Source of the DNA: Zopfochytrium polystomum
Taxonomy: Eukaryota; Chytridiomycota; Chytridiomycetes; Chytridiales; Chytridiaceae
NCBI GenBank assembly: GCA_025765615.1
Contig: JAIVFJ010000053.1
Coordinates: 1-64,000, forward strand
Direction: 5' to 3'
DNA: 64,000 nt
Positions 44,133 through 55,473 of the stretch are shown in pieces; within the stretch, counting starts at the first letter, position 1, and every line of letters begins with the position of its first letter. A program made the position numbers and the translations under genes. The notes below the pieces were generated by a model. That model saw only the letters and a program-made list of their open reading frames with translations, made no database searches and had not been told where the DNA came from.

Positions 44133-45473
44133 TTACCACCCGCCCTCCCTTCCCACCCAAAACCTCGCCTCCCGCCACCTCCCCTCCGGCGGTAGCTCCC
44201 CGCCGCTCTCCCCACCTCGCCACTCCACCCACCCGTCCTCACCTCCACCACCACCCTCCTCTTCGTCCCGCCACACCCGCTCCGTCTCAACGACCCGCCC
44301 CCGCCCCTCCCAATCCACAAACACCACCGTCTGCGTCCGCGTCGCGTACGCCCGTCCGTCAGGCAGCCGGAACAGCCGCACGCAGACCGCGGACCGCGGG
44401 TCCGGGTCTCCGTCTGCGTCGTCGCGGCCGCGGTCGACGTCGCGGAGGAGGCCCAGCGCGGCGGCGAGCGGCGCCGCGCGGGCGGGCCACGGGGTGGTGT
44501 CGTCGTCGTCGTCGTCGAGGGCGGCGGCGTCCGCGGTCCATTTTTCGACGAGCGAGGTAACCGCGTCCCGCCCGACCCGCACTTTGCGCCACTCCTCGGC
44601 ATCGCCGGCGGGGACGTCCATCGGGCCGTTCGAGACCGCAAACACCCTCCCCCGTTCGACGGTGACCGGCGCGCCGCCGGCCGCGGCGCGGTTCGAGCAC
44701 GCGACGGCGGCCTCCCCACCGCCACGGGAGATGTCGCCGAGGACGAGGTTGAATCCTTGGAAGGTTTTGGAGTCGCGGAGGACGCGGGCTGCGTATTCGG
44801 CGGGGGTGGGTGCGCCGTTGACGTCTCCGTCGGTGGTGGGCGCGAGGAACTCGGCGACGAGCCTGCCGCGGGTGGGTTGCGGGGTGGTTGTCGGTGGAGC
44901 CGGTGGTTCGCGGAAGTTTGTGAGGAGGGCGAAGCGGCCTGTGGTTGTGACGCCGAGCCAGGTGCCGCCGGCTGTTGGGTGTTTTGCGGAGGCCGAGGAG
45001 GAGGAGGAGGAGGAAGGGGAGGGGGAGGGTGCGGCGGCGCCGAGGTCCCGGCCGGCGAGGATGTGCGGGGCGTCGGGCCAGGCGTGGAGGGGCGCGGCAG
45101 GGCGGTCGAGGAACTCGTCGCGGTTGGAGAGGATGATGCTGTGAGTTTGCGCGGTAGGGGGTGGCTTGTTAGAGGCGGGGGTAGTCGATCTGGGGCGGAG
45201 GGAGGGCGGAACGACTCTTTACAGTTTGAAAGGGGAGCGCCGACGGCTGGTGCGCCGGCGGCCGGCGAGATCACGGTTTACGCCGCTGCCGTCGTCGTCG
45301 TCGTCGGCGGCGGAGGGGGGCGCAACGGGATCGCGATCGCCAATGCCTGCATGGTCGCCCATGCCAAGCGTTGTCGTCGTCGGCGGCGGTGGAGGGGGCC
45401 GGCCGTCGGCGCTGTCGTGGTTGTCGTCGTTGTCGTGGTCGTCCGAGGCCACGAACACAAAAGCGATGCACAT
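44133..45473 (-). CDS. TANGO2 / NRDE-family protein (418 aa, two exons)
   Basis: Exons 45223-45473 and 44133-45138, donor GTAAAG, acceptor CTCACAG, phase 2. The protein begins MCIAFVFV, the MCI start typical of the family. After a long Asp/Pro/Thr-rich insertion (residues about 10-75) it continues SPFKLIILSNRDEFLDRP, with the diagnostic NRDE motif. Conserved blocks follow: HILAGRDLGAA, TAGGTWLGVTTTGRFALLTN, FQGFNLVLGDI, VFAVSNGPMDVP and, near the end, YATRTQTVVFVDWEGR. The family (yeast YGR127w, animal TANGO2) is linked to Golgi organisation and lipid or heme handling; its biochemistry is not settled. The usual length is about 270-300 residues; this one is longer because of two low-complexity insertions. 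The splice joins the halves of a conserved strand, which strongly supports the model. Confidence 0.88.
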
Positions 45474-45768
45474 GGTCTGACGGGGTCGGAGAGAGGTTTT
45501 CTTTTCTGTGGTTGGTTGGTCGTGTCGTGTGATCTCTTTTCCCTTCTTGTTGAGTTCATTTTGACGCACACACACGTATACACACTGGCACGTAAGGCAC
45601 ACACACGCATCGCTGACTCACTCACACACACGCACGCTGTTTCGTAACCGTGCCTGCCTGCCTGCCCCGCTCTGTCTGCCTATACCTGCCCTCGCCTCGC
45701 CCGATTCATCACGTTCATGGCCCTTCTGCGTCCTGCCAACACATTCGCTATTCATATTCCACCAGCTG

Positions 45769-45804
<36 letters not shown>

Positions 45805-46406
45805 CGCATGCATATGCACACACGCAATCATGCACACACGCAATCATATACACACCCAGGGGGGGCTACTGTCGCTCGTTCTTTCATTATTTCTTTCTCC
45901 TTGTCCTTCCTTCTATGGATTCCGCCTCTCTGCTGTTCGTATTTCCCTTGCTCTCGCCCCTCTCTTTCTCTCTCTCTCAACGCGCGCCTAGTAACCCGCT
46001 TACCCGCAGTGCGCGCGGGTAAGGTTGGGTTTAACCGACTGTTCGGGTGGTCGGCTTATGGACTGTCGGACGGACTGACATGTCCATGAGATACCTATCA
46101 CGTGACCTTTAGACAATTCTTAGGCGGTACCCACACCAACAACAAATGGACGGAGAGGGCTTTTTATTTTAAGAGGAAAAATTTTCAAAACAGAAAAGGT
46201 GGGGGGAAAAAAAGGAAGTGTTTATAAGCTAAGGCAAACTGTTAGCAAGAAGGAAAGAAAGAAAAAGGAAAGAGCGAACGCAGCAGCAGCAGCAGCAGCA
46301 CCAGCGCCAGCACCAGCAACAACGGCACATCCCCGCCACCTGGCTGCTACTACTTGGCATTCCTCGCTCGACCTCCACCCCACCCCTTGCTGCACACATA
46401 CACGCC
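45474..46406. other. Divergent spacer with (CA)n
   Basis: Holds CA/CACG simple sequence at 45560-45630, a (CA)n at 45772-45802 and no gene. It would contain the promoters of the flanking divergent genes. Confidence 0.5.
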
Positions 46407-49400
46407 ATGAGGCTGCCCCGCGCCGCCCCGGCGCTCGCCGCTTTCACCGCCTTCACCGCCCTCGCCTCTGGCGCCGCCGCCCCAGCGTTGGCCCAGGTGA
46501 CCACCCCGACAGAGCCGGCGACCTCCGAGGCAAGCGTCACCGGCTATGCCACCAGCGCCAACGCAGCAGCAGCATCCACAAGCACGGCTGCGGCAGCCAC
46601 CGCTGACAACAGCAACTGCGCGTCGGCGAAGCAGAACGCAATGTTTTTTGCCGGTGCGTCTGTTGTTGTTTTCTTGTTTGTTTGCTTTCCGGTCTTAATC
46701 CTTGCCCCCGTCTTTTCTCTTTCCTCGCACTCCCGCCTCCCCTCCCAAACAACGAACAAACAAACTAACAAATCAAATAAACCCAGTCAAATGCGCCGGC
46801 CCGATCGCCGCCTCGCCCGTCCTCGTCGCGGCCCTCACCGGCACGCTCGCACCATCGCAGTCAACCCCCGCAACGGTGGTCGCGGCGCTGCCGAGCGCGG
46901 ACGCCGTCGCGGCCTTCTGCGCGCAGCTGCCCGCGTGCATTGGGAGCAACAACGGGTTGGAGGTGCTCGGGCGGTTTTACCAGTGCGGTGAGTGTGACTT
47001 TGAAGCTCGATCTTTTTCTTTTTTTTTGTTTGTTTGCGGGTGGTACGTGCCACTGAAATGCTCAAACAAAAAACAATCTCTCCAGCGCAAAGCGATCCGT
47101 CGATCGCTCCGACGCTCGTTGATCAGTTCAAGGTCGTGTTTGCCGGACTCTGCCAGGTAAGAGAGAGAGAGGGAGAGGGTGTGTGTGTGTGGGCAGTACA
47201 GGGAGTTTGTGATCGCACGGGGGGTAGCACACGCAGTTGATCTAACTGTTGCGTTTTTTGCATCTTTGTTTGCTTGTTTGTTTGTTTGATTTTTTCCAGA
47301 CAAATTCGAACGGAGAGCAATGTAAGTGTGTGTGTGTGTGGCTACGCGTGCGACCGAGAGAGAGAGGGGCAAGGCGGGAAGACAGAAACGGGAAGACGGC
47401 GCGCGAAAAAAAAAAAAAAAAAAGAAAGAAAGAAAAAGAAACGGGCGCGAAAAGCAACAGCGACCACCTCACCACTCTGCTTTGTCTCGCTGCTCTCGAA
47501 AGCTCACTTACTTCCACTTTTCTCACACACTAACACATATCATACACACACACACACACACAGCCACGTGCTACAGCACCGCCCTCCAGGCCCTCACGCT
47601 CGCCTCGAACGCACCCGCCGCCGCCGCCCCCTCCCCCGAGCCGTCTTCCGCCTCCGCCGACCTGTCCGCCACCGAACCCACCACGGCAACACCAACCCCG
47701 GACCCCCAACCCCTCACAACCTACCTCAACACCCAATACTCCCTGCTGCCCCCAGCCTCCCTCTGCTCGCCCTGCGTCAACGCAACCCTCGCGCTCCTCA
47801 CTGGCACCCTCCTCCCGACGCTCCTCCCCACCCAGCAGCAGCTCCTCGACGCGACGCTAACCGTCCCCGTCAAACTCGCCTACGCCGCAGCCTGCCCGGC
47901 ATCCGTCCCCACCGCGACAGTCACCCCCCCGCCGCGACAGCCGCCCCAACCGACTCGGCGGACGAAACCGCGTCGCCGCGGACGCTCACTGAGACCCTCG
48001 GCCGCGTGGTGTTGGGGCTGAACTTGACCGTCGGCGGGGCGCCCGCGCCGGTAGGCCCGTCGGCGCGGTGTCAGAGCAGCTGGTACCGGTTCGCGCGCGC
48101 CGCCCAGACGTGTGGCGGCGCGTTCGAGGCCGCGGTCGCGGCGTACGTGCCCCCTCCGGCCCCAGCAACAACCGAGCCCCCGACGACGACAACGGCGACC
48201 GAGAGCGAGACCGCAGCGACGGCTTCGGCGCCGACGGTAAACGGGAACGTGCGACGCGCGCCCCAAGGCGACGTCCTCACATCGACTAACAGCGAAACCG
48301 ACTCTCCCGCCGCGAGCTCGACCGACCCCGCCTCGTCGCCGTCGCCCTCCCCCTCACCTTTATCCTCCTCCTCCCCATCCGACTATCTCACCCCGACCTT
48401 CCGCGCTTACAACGCGTCCTCTCACGCGTTCCTCTCCTTCCTCAACACCACACTCTCCGCCTCCGCATGGGTGCAAGACCCAAGTTTCATCGCGCAGGCG
48501 TGCGGAGCGGCGGCGGCGTGCGACGCCGCGAACGAGTGGGGCGCGGCGTACGACGCGGTGCTGGCGGACTGCGGTGGTGGGACGGACAATTTGACTTCAT
48601 TGTGGGTCGACGCGGCGGTGTGGTCGTACGGGTGGGTGCAAGGAGTCGTGTGCCAGCCGGTGAACGCGACGGCGGGCGGCGCGGAGTCGGGGTACTGCGT
48701 TGCGCAGGTCGTGGAGGATGTGAGTGCTGTTTCTCTATTTTTTATTTTTATTTTGTTTGTTTTCGCGAGGCTGCCACTCACTGACCCGCCCGCGTTACTC
48801 GTTCAACCCCCCCCCGATCCGCACAGTACGCGAACATCACGACACTCCTCACAGCCAACACAACCTCCACCAGCACGTTCCCCGTCTCCCCCGACACCTA
48901 CACCCCCCCGTCCTTCTGCCAGCCCTGCCAGTCCGGCGTCGCCGCGACCGTCGTCGCCCTCCTCAACCACACGACGGGCATCACCCCCCCCGCCGCCAGC
49001 GCGCTATACGGCGACGCTGAGGGCCTGCAAGAGTTCTACTGCCAACCGGCCGTCGGCGCTCCATCGTCGCCGCTGCTTGAGGTCCCTGCGACGAACGTCA
49101 CGGCTCCGACGGTCGTAGAGCGGTGCGCGGTGCTCGCGACGCGGCTGGAGATGACGGTGCAGACGTGCGGGGGTGACAGCCGGGCTGGACGTGGCGCGTG
49201 CGACGGGGGCATCCGGTTCCGTTGCGGCCGACGCGGACGTGGGCGGCAGCGCGACGGCGTGCGGGCGGTTCCAGGTGTGCTTCAACCCGCGGTACGGCGG
49301 GTGGAACGTGATCGCGGAGGGGATGCGGCTCGGGTGCGATGACGCCGCTGGTGCTGTGGGGAGCGGCGGGCTCGCGGTCGAGGAGGCGGCGCGGTACGGG

Positions 49401-52400
49401 TGGGCGGCGACGCGGGCTATCGCGCTGTTTTCGGGCGTGTGCGTCGCCGAGGGGGGAGTCTGTGAGTGTTTGAATTCTTTTCTGTTTCTTTCTTGTTCTT
49501 GCTGGGGCGGGCGGCCGCGCGGCTTTCTAACTTGAGGGCCTGACACTTTTTTCTCCCACGAAAACCCCAGATTGCTACGCGCGCTTCCTCTCGCTCTTGG
49601 ACCAGCTCGAGGTTACTTTTGCAAGCAGCGCCACCGTCGGGTCCGACCTCGCCACCGCGTGGTGCACGGACGACTGCGTCGGCCACAAAAAGTCACTGCT
49701 GAAAACCGTCCTCGAGCTTCGCTATTACGCCGGCGTCAACGTCACCTCGGCGTTCAACGCCACGACGCTGAACCAGGCTATTACGCTCTTTGATCAGTCT
49801 GGTAAGGACACCTTGCGCAAGTGTCATCCTCTATCGCTGCTGGCTCTGACTGATAATTTACCATCCGGTTTTTTTGTCCTCAGCCTGCCCAACGCTCGCC
49901 GCACCCGCGACGCCGTCAACAACCGAATCCGCCTCCACAAATTCACTCATTCAATTTGCAAGCGCATCAAGCGAGTCCGAAACACCGACGCCGAGCACCG
50001 CAACAGACACAGTCTCCTTCACCTCGTCGGCGTCCGAGTCTGCAGCCTCATCTCCTGCCTCGACCGGCACCGAGACGCCCGCCTCGTCATCATCTGCAAC
50101 CGAACTTGCCTCATCCTCTTTCACCGCAGCCGCATCCACCACGGAAGCATCCTCCACTGAGGCGTCGTCCATCGCATCTGCCGAAGCTTCGTCGACGGCC
50201 CTGACCGAGTCGCCGTCACCGAGCCCGTCAGCGATTGGAAGCGAAAGCTCCGTGCCGTCCGTCGCTCCAACTGGCTCCGAGTCGCCGTCGATGTCTCCAG
50301 CAACAACATCCTCCGAATTGCCGTCCGCCTCCGAGTCGCCGTCGATCTCTGCAGTGGCATCCGCCTCCGAATCACCGTCCGCTTCCGAGTCGCCGTCGGC
50401 CTCTCCTGCAGCAACTGCCTCTGAATCGTCGTTCGCCTCTCCCGCTGCGCCGTCCACCACCGGCTCCGAGTTGCCGTCGCCTAGCCCATTCTCGGCCACC
50501 GAAACCTCTCCATCCGGCTCGGCCTCCGAATCGCCGTCGCCCACTTCCTTCGGAGCACTGACATTCAGCTCCGAGTCACCGTCCCCCAGCGCATCCACCG
50601 AAACCGCCGCGGCCTCCCCATCCGCTCCCGCCTCCGAGTCGGCCTCCCCGTCGCCGGGAACCGCCACCGAGTCGCCATCCCCCATCGCGTCCCCAGCCAC
50701 CGAAACCGCCGCGTCGTCGTCGTCCGCGTCCGCCTCCGACACCGCGTCCCCTGCCGCGAGCAGCGGCACCGCCGGCACCGAGACCTCGCCTGCATCCTCT
50801 GCGTCCTCCTCCACCGAAACGCCGTCGTTGTCACTCACCGGCACAGACACCGCCTCGACAGAACCGGCCGCGTCGTCGTCGTCGGCGACTGAGTCCCCGG
50901 CAGCTTCGTCCTCGGAAAGCGTCGCCTCCAGCAGCGAGTCAACCGCACCGCTCAGCAGCCCCACCGCCACGGAGGGGACGAGCGAACCGAGCAGCACCCT
51001 GTCCGAGGCCGTCTCGTCCAGCAACACGACTGCGACCGAGTCTGGCGAAGGCAGCAGCAGCGCCTCCGTCATCAGCGGCAGCAGCACAGAGTCGGCCTTT
51101 TCCGCGTCCAGCGAGGCGATCACGGAGCGGGCCTCGGCCGGTGCTACGGAAACCGGCGGCATCGCATCGTCGGCCAGCGCGGAGGCACCTCTGCCTACGA
51201 CGACGGTCCTCCCGACCGCCGGTGTCCCGCTGGCGGCGGTGCGACGGGTGGCGGCGGCTCGGGTGCGCGGGGGCTTGTTTGGCCGCGTGCTGAGGCGGCG
51301 GTCGTTCCCGCTGGACATTCCGTCGTCGCTGCTTGATCCTTCCGCGACGGAGAGCCCTTCGTTGTCGCCTTCGGCCGCGTCGGTGAGCGAGACGGAGGTG
51401 ATCACGATGACGCTGACGGAGACGCCGACGCCGACGCCCAGCGGATCCGTACGCGGCGCCGCGTCTGAGGCGGTGTCGGGAACGGCCGAGACGGCAGCGG
51501 CGTCGCAGTCGTCGGTGACGGAGAGCCCCAGCGCCTCGGCATCCGGCGCCAGCGACGGTGCCGCGCCCGCGTCGTCCCCGTCGTCGGAGGCAGCGTCGCT
51601 GTCGAGCAGCGAGTCCGGCTCCGCGGCGCAGTCACCCACGGGCACCGAGACGTCAGTCTCCGTGACCGCACTGTCATCTGTGACAGAGTCTGAAGCCCCG
51701 CCGTCCGCCTCATCGTCCACAGAGTCTTCATCGTCAGTTAGCCAGCTCTCCAACTTTGCGGGGATCGACTCCACTGCGTCGTCGTCGTCGGGGTCGCAGA
51801 CCGAGACCCAGTCCGCCGAGTCTGCGTTGCCGTCAGTGACCGAAAATGCCTCTTTAACGTCCGCCACCGAGTCTGCGTCGCCGTCACCATCTTCGCCGTC
51901 GACCAATACTGAACTGGCAACGTCGTCTCTGACGGCAAGCGACGCCGCCGGGTTATCCAGCACCGAGTCGTCGCCGGCGGCGGCCACCGCCACAACCTCT
52001 TCCTCCCTCGCCTCGGAGAGCGAGGCTGCGTCGCCGTCCACAGCCTCGCTTTCAGAGTCACCCTCTGCGTCCACGGCAAACGCCAGCGAATTTGCGGGCG
52101 TCGCCAGCTCGCAATCCGAATCCACCACGCCCACCGCAGAACCCGTGAGCAGCACCGAGTCGGCGGCATACTCGACCGCGGAATCCGGGACCGAGTCGCC
52201 GGCGGCAGCGTCGCCATCCGCCTCGGGGAGCGACACATCCTCGCCGTCCGCCGTCGCCTCCTCGGAATCACCGTCGCCCTCCGTTGGGACCGCCGCCGAG
52301 TCCGCCAGCGGAACCAGCTCGGAATCCTCGCCGTCCGCATCAACCGAGGGATCCTCCAACAGTAGCAGCGGTACCGAGTCGTCGTTCTTCTCCCCCACAG

Positions 52401-53351
52401 AATCCGCCACCGCCTCCGAGGCTTCCTCGTCCGTCTTCCTGTCAACTGAGCCGACCGCTTCTAACGCGACAGAGACCGCAGGGTCCGTGGCAGCCAGCAG
52501 CACCGAGTCCGCGCGGCCGTCTTTGGGGTCCGAGGCCGCATCCCCCGTCCTTGACGGCTACTGAGCCCGCCTCCAGCGCTGAATCGGCGTCCGCCTCCGC
52601 CGCGTCCGCTTCCGAGTCCTCATCGCTCTCATCCCTTCCCACGGGCAGCGAGCAGCCATCCGCGGCAGCCTCGTCGTCCGAGTCCTCCACACCGTCGCTT
52701 AGCACGGAGACCGCAGCACCGCTCGCCTCATCCTCCCCCGCAGTGACTGAGACCACACCCCCCTCCGCCTCTACCTCTGCGACAGAATCCACTGCCCCAG
52801 CCTCATCCTCCTCCCCTGCTTCCACCGAGGCGGCCGCATCCCCGTCGTCGCCATCCGGCACCGAATCTGCCTCTCCCGCGGGCGCAAGCGCGTCCGAGCC
52901 AGCTCCATCGAGCGCCACCGAGTCGCCGGCCTCGCCGTCCCCAGCCCCCAGCGCCACAGAGCCCGCATCTTCTTCTGAAACGGCCACCAAGCCGTCCTCC
53001 TCCGCCTCTCCGACCGGGTCCGAGCCCGCGTCCTCGTCGCCCGGCGCAACCACCGAGTCCTCATCGTCACCAACGCAACCCTCCTCCTCGACCGCCCCCG
53101 CCGGAACCGAGTCCTCGCCAACGCTCAGCGGCACCGCGGGCCGCGAGGTCGTGGTGACAGCCACGGAGTCTTCCGCGGCGGAGGCGAGCGAGTCGTCCTC
53201 TCCCTCGAGCAGCTACGGAGCGGCAATCAGCAGCGGCAGCGGCAGCGCGTCAGAGGCGCCGGCGACGACAGTGCTTCCGTCCGAGGCGCTGCGCGTGCGG
53301 CGGCGAGGCGGGAGGCGGGTGCTGGGCCGGCGGCGACGCGTGGCGGTGTGA
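46407..53351 (+). CDS. Giant secreted cysteine-module / mucin-like surface protein (about 2,000 aa, eight exons, three frameshifts)
   Basis: Exons 46407-46653, 46787-46987, 47086-47156, 47300-47321 (22 nt), 47564-48719, 48827-49461, 49571-49801 and 49884-53351; all splice phases agree. A signal peptide (LAAFTAFTALASGAAAPALA) is followed by a Cys-rich region of about 850 residues. It has repeated modules beginning VKCAGPIAASPVLVAALTG, SLCSPCVNATLALLTGTLLP and SFCQPCQSGVAATVVALLNH, with later Cys-bearing helices (FARAAQTCGGAFEAAVAAYV; CAVLATRLEMTVQTCGG). Exon 8 encodes about 1,150 residues of Ser/Thr/Ala/Glu/Pro mucin-like sequence with recurring SESPSPS units, ending in a basic tail (RRGGRRVLGRRRR). 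One-base frame breaks lie in the C run 47924-47930, the G run 49169-49173 and the C run 52542-52546. The clean splicing on either side suggests sequence error. It is probably a cell-wall or adhesive glycoprotein; the cysteine module is not one I recognise. Confidence 0.75.
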
Positions 53352-53808
53352 TCCGTCTACCTATCTTGCTTCTTTGCTTTGGCCAACCATTTATCCTCTC
53401 CCTGCGTACAGAGTGGGAAGGGGCCGTCACACTTCCCCCCCCAAGTATTATTATTATCTTTCTTCATGTGATCTTTCATCGTATTATTAAGTGTGGCTCT
53501 TTTTTCTTTCGTTATGAATCCCCAAATAGGCCCTACATAATCCACCCTTCTCCCTCCCGTGCACGACGGAGCGCACCATACGGAGGCGTTCCTCCTCCTC
53601 CTCCTACCCACTCATCAACCCCCACGATGCGCGCTTATTACAAAAGCTACGAAAATAATATTAATTAGTCGTGTGACCTGCAACGCATACACGTTTGTGG
53701 TTGGATTTAGAGGTGTGACCCAAGTGGTAGTGCTTGATGGCTCAAGGGGAGGAGAATGCATGTCCGATTGTTGACAAGGACGGGAAAACTCTCACTCCAG
53801 TATTTACG
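53352..53808. other. Intergenic, no gene seen
   Basis: AT-richer spacer between the mucin-like gene and the SSB gene. Confidence 0.5.
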
Positions 53809-54944
53809 ATGGCCACCCGCTGCATCGTCTCCGCCACCGCCCAGCGCGCCGCCCTGCTGCCACTCCGCACTCTCGCTGCTGCTTCCAAGGGTGCCGCGGC
53901 GCTCAACGCCGTCCCTACTCGGGTGAGAGGGAGGGGATCGGAGGGGAGAGAGGGGTTGGGGAGGAAGGGGAGGGATGACACAGCTGGCTGCGGTGGCGAA
54001 AGGATATGTGTGCATGTGTGTCATGCTGAGCGGCGAACGGCCGGCCGGTGGTGATGTGAATGAATCGACAATCACCCTGGGCCGAGCTTGCGCATCACGC
54101 ACCTGGTACCTAACCCATCTCGACGGTGATTGCAACCCCCTCCATCAACCCCACCTCGACGTCGCTCATCGCACGCAACGGTCACGATGTCCGCCGAAAC
54201 GACTTCATCCATGACACAACCCTGACTGATGGCAGTGTGAGTGCTTTGACCCACCAAATTCGTTTCGATACCAGAGTCTAAACGACAGCCGCCCCTTCCC
54301 CCCCACCCCCTTCCCTTCTTTCCGCATCACCGACCTTCAACCTCCGCCAGCACGCTCCTCATACTCCAAAGCGATTGTCCTCGGCACCGTCGGCAAGGAC
54401 CCAACCTTTCGCGCGTTCGGCAGCAGCCAACAGCAGCAGCAGCAGCAGGACGAAGGCGCCGAGCTGCCGCCCGACGCGCTGGGGTCGTGGTCGTTTTCGA
54501 TCGCCACCGACCGATTTGTCGGGCGGTCCGAGGACGGGGCGGTGCAGCGGGCGACCGACTGGCACTCGGTGCGCTTGCGGCGCAAGAAGGGCGACCCGCT
54601 GTTTGGCGGGTCGCTGGTGCGCAAGGGGTCGGTCGTGCTGGTCGAGGGCAGGCTGAGCTACTGGCGGACTGAGGAGGGCAGGAGCGGAGTTGTTATTGAG
54701 GGCGGTGAGTTTTTTGTTGTGTGAGTGTTGGTGGTGTGGATTGTGATTGGGGAAGGGCTTGAGAGAGTGAGTGCAGAGGAAGTCTGCGTGTGTGTGTGTG
54801 TATATGTATGCATTCGTCCGAAGTATGAGTGCTGCGCCTCCCCTAACTTCATTTTTTTCCATTTCTTCAACAGACTCGATCAACGTCGTCAGCTCCCCTG
54901 CGTCGCAAGAGCAGCAAGAAGAAGCACAAGGCCAAGCGGCGTGA
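53809..54944 (+). CDS. Mitochondrial single-stranded DNA-binding protein (SSB/Rim1 type)
   Basis: Exon 1 (53809-53922) encodes an Arg/Ala-rich presequence (TRCIVSATAQRAALLPLRTL), fitting mitochondrial import. The OB-fold lies in 54351-54704: SYSKAIVLGTVGKDPTFRAF, WSFSIATDRFVG, TDWHSVRLRRKKGD, LVRKGSVVLVEGRLSYWR. The last exon (54874-54944) completes it with SINVVSSP and a Gln/Ala-rich tail. SSB tetramers coat single-stranded mtDNA during replication; the WxF/WH positions and the final beta strand are typical. A polyGln insertion sits in the first loop. The splice from exon 1 straight to 54351 is out of phase by one, so a small exon must lie between them; a 19-nt segment near 54085-54103 would restore phase but is unproven. 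Exons 2 and 3 are secure. Confidence 0.82.
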
Positions 54945-55402
54945 AAGCTGCAAAAAAGAAAAGCAGAGGTGGGGTTTCCAAGGGGTTCTTATTGGTAGAG
55001 GAAGAGTTTTTTGCACGTGTGTTTTTCAAAGTTGGAAGTGCTAGCACGCAAGAAGAGTTTGAGTTGTGCCTTTACTTGAAGCATCCGGGCCTGGTTTGCC
55101 TCTCTCTTGTGGATCCAAGGTGTGCGATGAGCTAGTTGAAGAAAGCGAAGGTGTTCAGCCATCGCTCGAACGGTCCGGATCCAGTCGGAAGGGCTGAGAG
55201 TGTTTTCTCTTTGGCAGCTATCCAACTAACAGAGCTAAAGTTGATCTTCCTTTGAATAATTGATCATATTCGCCACTTCCAAAATCTTCGTTATTGTCGC
55301 ATACGGAGAACTGAGGACCGACGGGATTTGTTGGCTTGCGTTAGCAATGCATCTTTATTTGCTAATATGATCTTGAGTTACATGTGTTCAAATAAACTAA
55401 GC
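54945..55402. other. Intergenic, no gene seen
   Basis: Spacer before the tRNA-Gly gene with no coding signal. Confidence 0.5.
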
Positions 55403-55473
55403 GCGTTAGTAGTTTAGTGGCAAAATCGCTGCCTCCCACGCAGCGGCCCCGGGTTCGATTCCCGGCTGACGCA
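55403..55473 (+). tRNA. tRNA-Gly (anticodon CCC)
   Basis: A 71-nt cloverleaf. The acceptor stem GCGTTAG pairs with CTGACGC, discriminator A. The anticodon stem GCTGC/GCAGC has loop CTCCCAC, giving anticodon CCC. The T arm contains GGTTCGATTCC (B box). No intron; CCA is not encoded, as expected for a nuclear gene. Confidence 0.95.

Noticed and set aside
44105..45274. Minus-strand ORF of 389 codons, Pro/Ser-rich
   Set aside because: Out-of-frame shadow of the TANGO2/NRDE gene, whose conserved motifs lie in the neighbouring frame.
47274..49118. Plus-strand ORF of 614 codons
   Set aside because: It crosses intron and repeat sequence and only partly coincides with the true frame of exon 5 after the frame break; the spliced model explains it better.
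49951..52503. Minus-strand ORF of 850 codons rich in Asp/Val/Ala
   Set aside because: It is the antisense of the Ser/Thr-rich stalk: TCN/GCN/GAG codons read backwards rarely give stops. The pl-strand frame joins by clean splice sites to well-structured exons.
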